Shown: in pieces, positions 4,996 to 6,673 of the stretch
How the letters are laid out: each line of letters begins with the position of its first letter
Position numbering within the stretch: position 1 is the first letter of the stretch
Assembly (NCBI GenBank): GCA_026706505.1
Contig: JAPOYQ010000901.1
Location: 1 to 6,673, forward strand
Source of the DNA: Gemmatimonadota bacterium
GTDB taxonomy: Bacteria > Latescibacterota > UBA2968 > UBA8231
Length of the DNA stretch: 6,673 nt
Reading direction: 5' to 3'
Notes under the pieces: model-generated
Databases searched by the model: none
Told to the model about the DNA's origin: nothing
Seen by the model: only the letters and a program-made list of their open reading frames with translations
Translations under genes and position numbers: made by a program

Positions 4996-6673
4996 ATGAA
5001 AAATGCAATTGTCTGTCTTATCGGATTAGTGTTCGTCGTCTCGGCGTCGGCGGAACCGGTGCTTGAAGGCCGGGTGCAGTTGGAGTCTGGCGAACCCGTC
5101 GCCGATGCGCAGGTGCGGCTGTTCGATCTGAGCGACCTGCGGCAGGGAGCGATTGCCCGCGCGATGACTGATGGCACGGGGTATTTCGCGTTGCCGTTAT
5201 CGGCTCTGACGGGACGGGCGCTGCCAGAGCGGTTCGCGTTGGGGCCGAATTATCCCAATCCGTTCAACCCCTCGACGATTATACCCTATCAATTGGCGGC
5301 TTCATCCCAAGTGAGGCTGGAGGTGTTCAACCTGTTGGGGCAGCACATAGCGACGTTGGTGGATGGGGAACGGCCGGCGGGCTTTCACACGGCGACATGG
5401 CACGCGACGGATGGTGTGGGTCGTGCGGTAGGGGCGGGAGTGTATATCTACCGGATGACGGTGGGTATGGAAAGTCAGACGGGGCGGATGGTGCTGCTTG
5501 ACGGACAAGCGGGTCTTTCGGCTGTGGGGGCGGGGGCGGCTTCTGTTATGCCGAGTGTGTCTGATGGCAGCGGGCCGAATGGGGAAGGTGTGCAAGTGTA
5601 TGGGCTGGTTGTTTCGGGTAGTGGGTTGGTTCCCTATGTAGATTCGTCCTTCCGGGTTGAGTCGGGTATGGCCCCGGTGGAGTTGGTCGTGTCGTCGGGA
5701 CCGCATTCGGCGGGCAAAGCTACGGACGACGACTGTGCCTTTTGCGACATGTTCGACGCGTTCAACGACGATCAGCAGGAAGAAGAGGAGGAGACGGAGG
5801 AAGAAGAGGCGGAAACGGATAGTACATCCAGCGAGGGGGGACCGGATTTGATTGTTCAATCGCCTTCGGTCAGCACGGTCACGCTGACGCCGGGGCAGGC
5901 GTTCACCTTGAATGTCACCGTGCATAACCAAGGCGACGAGCAGGCCGCGGCGACGATGCTGCACTACTATCGCTCTAACAACGCGACGATTACTTCCAGT
6001 GACACGGAAGTGGGTACGGGCGAGGTAGGTATACTAGCCGCCTCCGACAGCAGTGCGGTGTCGATTGCGTTGACGGCCCCGGTGGGTGGAGAAACGGGGG
6101 TCTATTTCTATGGCGCGTGTGTGGACAGCGTCGATGGCGAGAGCAATACGGATAACAACTGCTCCTCTGCTGTGAGGATCACGGTGAGCGGGCAGGAGAC
6201 GGAAGAAGACGAGGAGACGACGGGCGCGACCACCGCTTCGCAAACGTGGAAGCTGTACTGGACGGATGTGGGCACGAAGAAGATCCAGCGGTCCAACCTC
6301 GACGGCTCCGACGTCGAAGACCTCGTCACCACCGGATTGGAGAATCCAGGCGGCCTCGCATTGGATGTGGCCGGTGGCAAGATGTACTGGGCGAATTGGG
6401 GAGCGAAGAAGATCCAGCGGTCCAACCTCGACGGCTCCGACGTCGAAGACCTCGTCACCACCGGATTGGAGAATCCAGGCGGCCTCGCATTGGATGTGGC
6501 CGGTGGCAAGATGTACTGGGCGAATTGGGGAGCGAAGAAGATCCAGCGGTCCAACCTCGACGGCTCCGACGTCGAAGACCTCGTCACCACCAGATGGGTT
6601 GGTCCACTCAGCCTCGCATTGGATGTGGCCGGCGGCAAGATGTACTGGACGGATCAGGGCACGAAGAAGATCC
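4996..6673 (+). CDS. Large modular secreted protein: sorting-like, CARDB and YWTD propeller modules (5' part)
   Basis: The frame is open for 559 codons to the window edge, so the C-terminus is missing. A Sec signal peptide (1-19, cleavage after ASA) is followed by a short carboxypeptidase-regulatory-like stretch (20-72, GRV, PVADAQVRLFD, TDGTGYFALPL). A T9SS/FlgD-like sorting module spans about 80-172: FALGPNYPNPFNPSTI, VRLEVFNLLGQHIATLVDG, GAGVYIYRM. An unassigned segment (173-243, GLVVSGSGLVPYVDSSFRVE) leads to an acidic linker (244-275) with CAFC at 247-250 and two Glu runs. A CARDB domain (283-398) and a second acidic linker (399-411) precede YWTD/LDL-receptor class B repeats of 43 residues from 419 onward. 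CARDB and YWTD modules usually serve adhesion or ligand binding, so a cell-surface or extracellular role is inferred; the ligand is unknown. Upstream codons end mostly in G, unlike neighbouring genes. The downstream repeats may continue to complete a six-bladed propeller. Confidence 0.85.
   Translation, partial: MKNAIVCLIGLVFVVSASAEPVLEGRVQLESGEPVADAQVRLFDLSDLRQGAIARAMTDGTGYFALPLSALTGRALPERFALGPNYPNPFNPSTIIPYQLAASSQVRLEVFNLLGQHIATLVDGERPAGFHTATWHATDGVGRAVGAGVYIYRMTVGMESQTGRMVLLDGQAGLSAVGAGAASVMPSVSDGSGPNGEGVQVYGLVVSGSGLVPYVDSSFRVESGMAPVELVVSSGPHSAGKATDDDCAFCDMFDAFNDDQQEEEEETEEEEAETDSTSSEGGPDLIVQSPSVSTVTLTPGQAFTLNVTVHNQGDEQAAATMLHYYRSNNATITSSDTEVGTGEVGILAASDSSAVSIALTAPVGGETGVYFYGACVDSVDGESNTDNNCSSAVRITVSGQETEEDEETTGATTASQTWKLYWTDVGTKKIQRSNLDGSDVEDLVTTGLENPGGLALDVAGGKMYWANWGAKKIQRSNLDGSDVEDLVTTGLENPGGLALDVAGGKMYWANWGAKKIQRSNLDGSDVEDLVTTRWVGPLSLALDVAGGKMYWTDQGTKKI
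6250..6673 (+). repeat. 129-bp tandem coding repeats (YWTD propeller blades)
   Basis: Units begin at 6250, 6379, 6508 and 6637 (the last one cut by the window). Each encodes 43 residues with the pattern YW-x-x-x-G-x-KKIQRSNLDGSDVEDLVTT, then LALDVAGGK. Bases 6275-6462 are identical to 6404-6591, that is 188 bases matching their copy one period later, synonymous positions included. The third unit then diverges at 6592 (RWVGPLS in place of GLENPGG). The YWTD core is YWTD in units 1 and 4 but YWAN in units 2 and 3. Such identity suggests recent duplication or gene conversion and makes the copy number prone to change or to assembly error. Confidence 0.95.

Noticed and set aside
5302..5964. Minus-strand reading frame of 220 codons
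   Set aside because: It lies antisense to the sorting and CARDB parts; its Arg/His/Pro-rich product is what GC-rich antisense frames usually give, and no domain is seen.
6108..6638. Minus-strand reading frame of 176 codons over the propeller repeats
   Set aside because: Its internal repeats only mirror the 129-bp coding repeats on the plus strand; the plus frame has recognisable domains throughout.

Overview
The window looks like GC-rich bacterial chromosome holding five genes: a 3' fragment of oadB, oadA, birA on the minus strand, a Tat-exported PhoX/DUF839 protein, and the 5' part of a large modular secreted protein. The last gene starts with a signal peptide. It then carries a T9SS/FlgD-like sorting module (NYPNPFNPST), a CARDB domain and YWTD/LDL-receptor class B repeats. 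From family knowledge, this mix is common in uncultivated FCB-group and neighbouring marine or sponge-associated lineages such as Latescibacterota and Poribacteria. That placement is inference; no taxonomic marker gene is present.

Positions 1-2989 form a biotin-dependent carboxylation/decarboxylation locus. The membrane beta subunit of a sodium-translocating decarboxylase (1-468) is followed after 17 nt by a biotinylated carboxyltransferase alpha subunit (486-2288). Convergent to it, with the two stop codons overlapping, is a short single-function biotin-protein ligase (2285-2989, minus). The ligase would charge Lys566 of the alpha subunit. The alpha subunit would move carboxyl groups to and from biotin, and the beta subunit would couple decarboxylation of carboxybiotin to Na+ export. 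A gamma subunit (OadG) is not seen, but the upstream side is cut off.

Positions 2990-3120 are a divergent promoter region. A Tat-signal PhoX/DUF839 protein (3121-4494) follows and probably acts outside the cytoplasm.

Positions 4495-4995 are non-coding and turn strikingly AT-rich from about 4620. They hold two terminator-like hairpins, a pair of 35/36-bp tandem repeats, a separate 9-bp inverted repeat and possible promoter elements.

Positions 4996-6673 are the 5' part of the modular secreted protein, open to the window end. Its codon endings are mostly G, unlike the C-ending codons of the upstream genes, until the 129-bp propeller repeats begin, where endings turn C-rich again. I found no RNA genes, CRISPR array or transposase.
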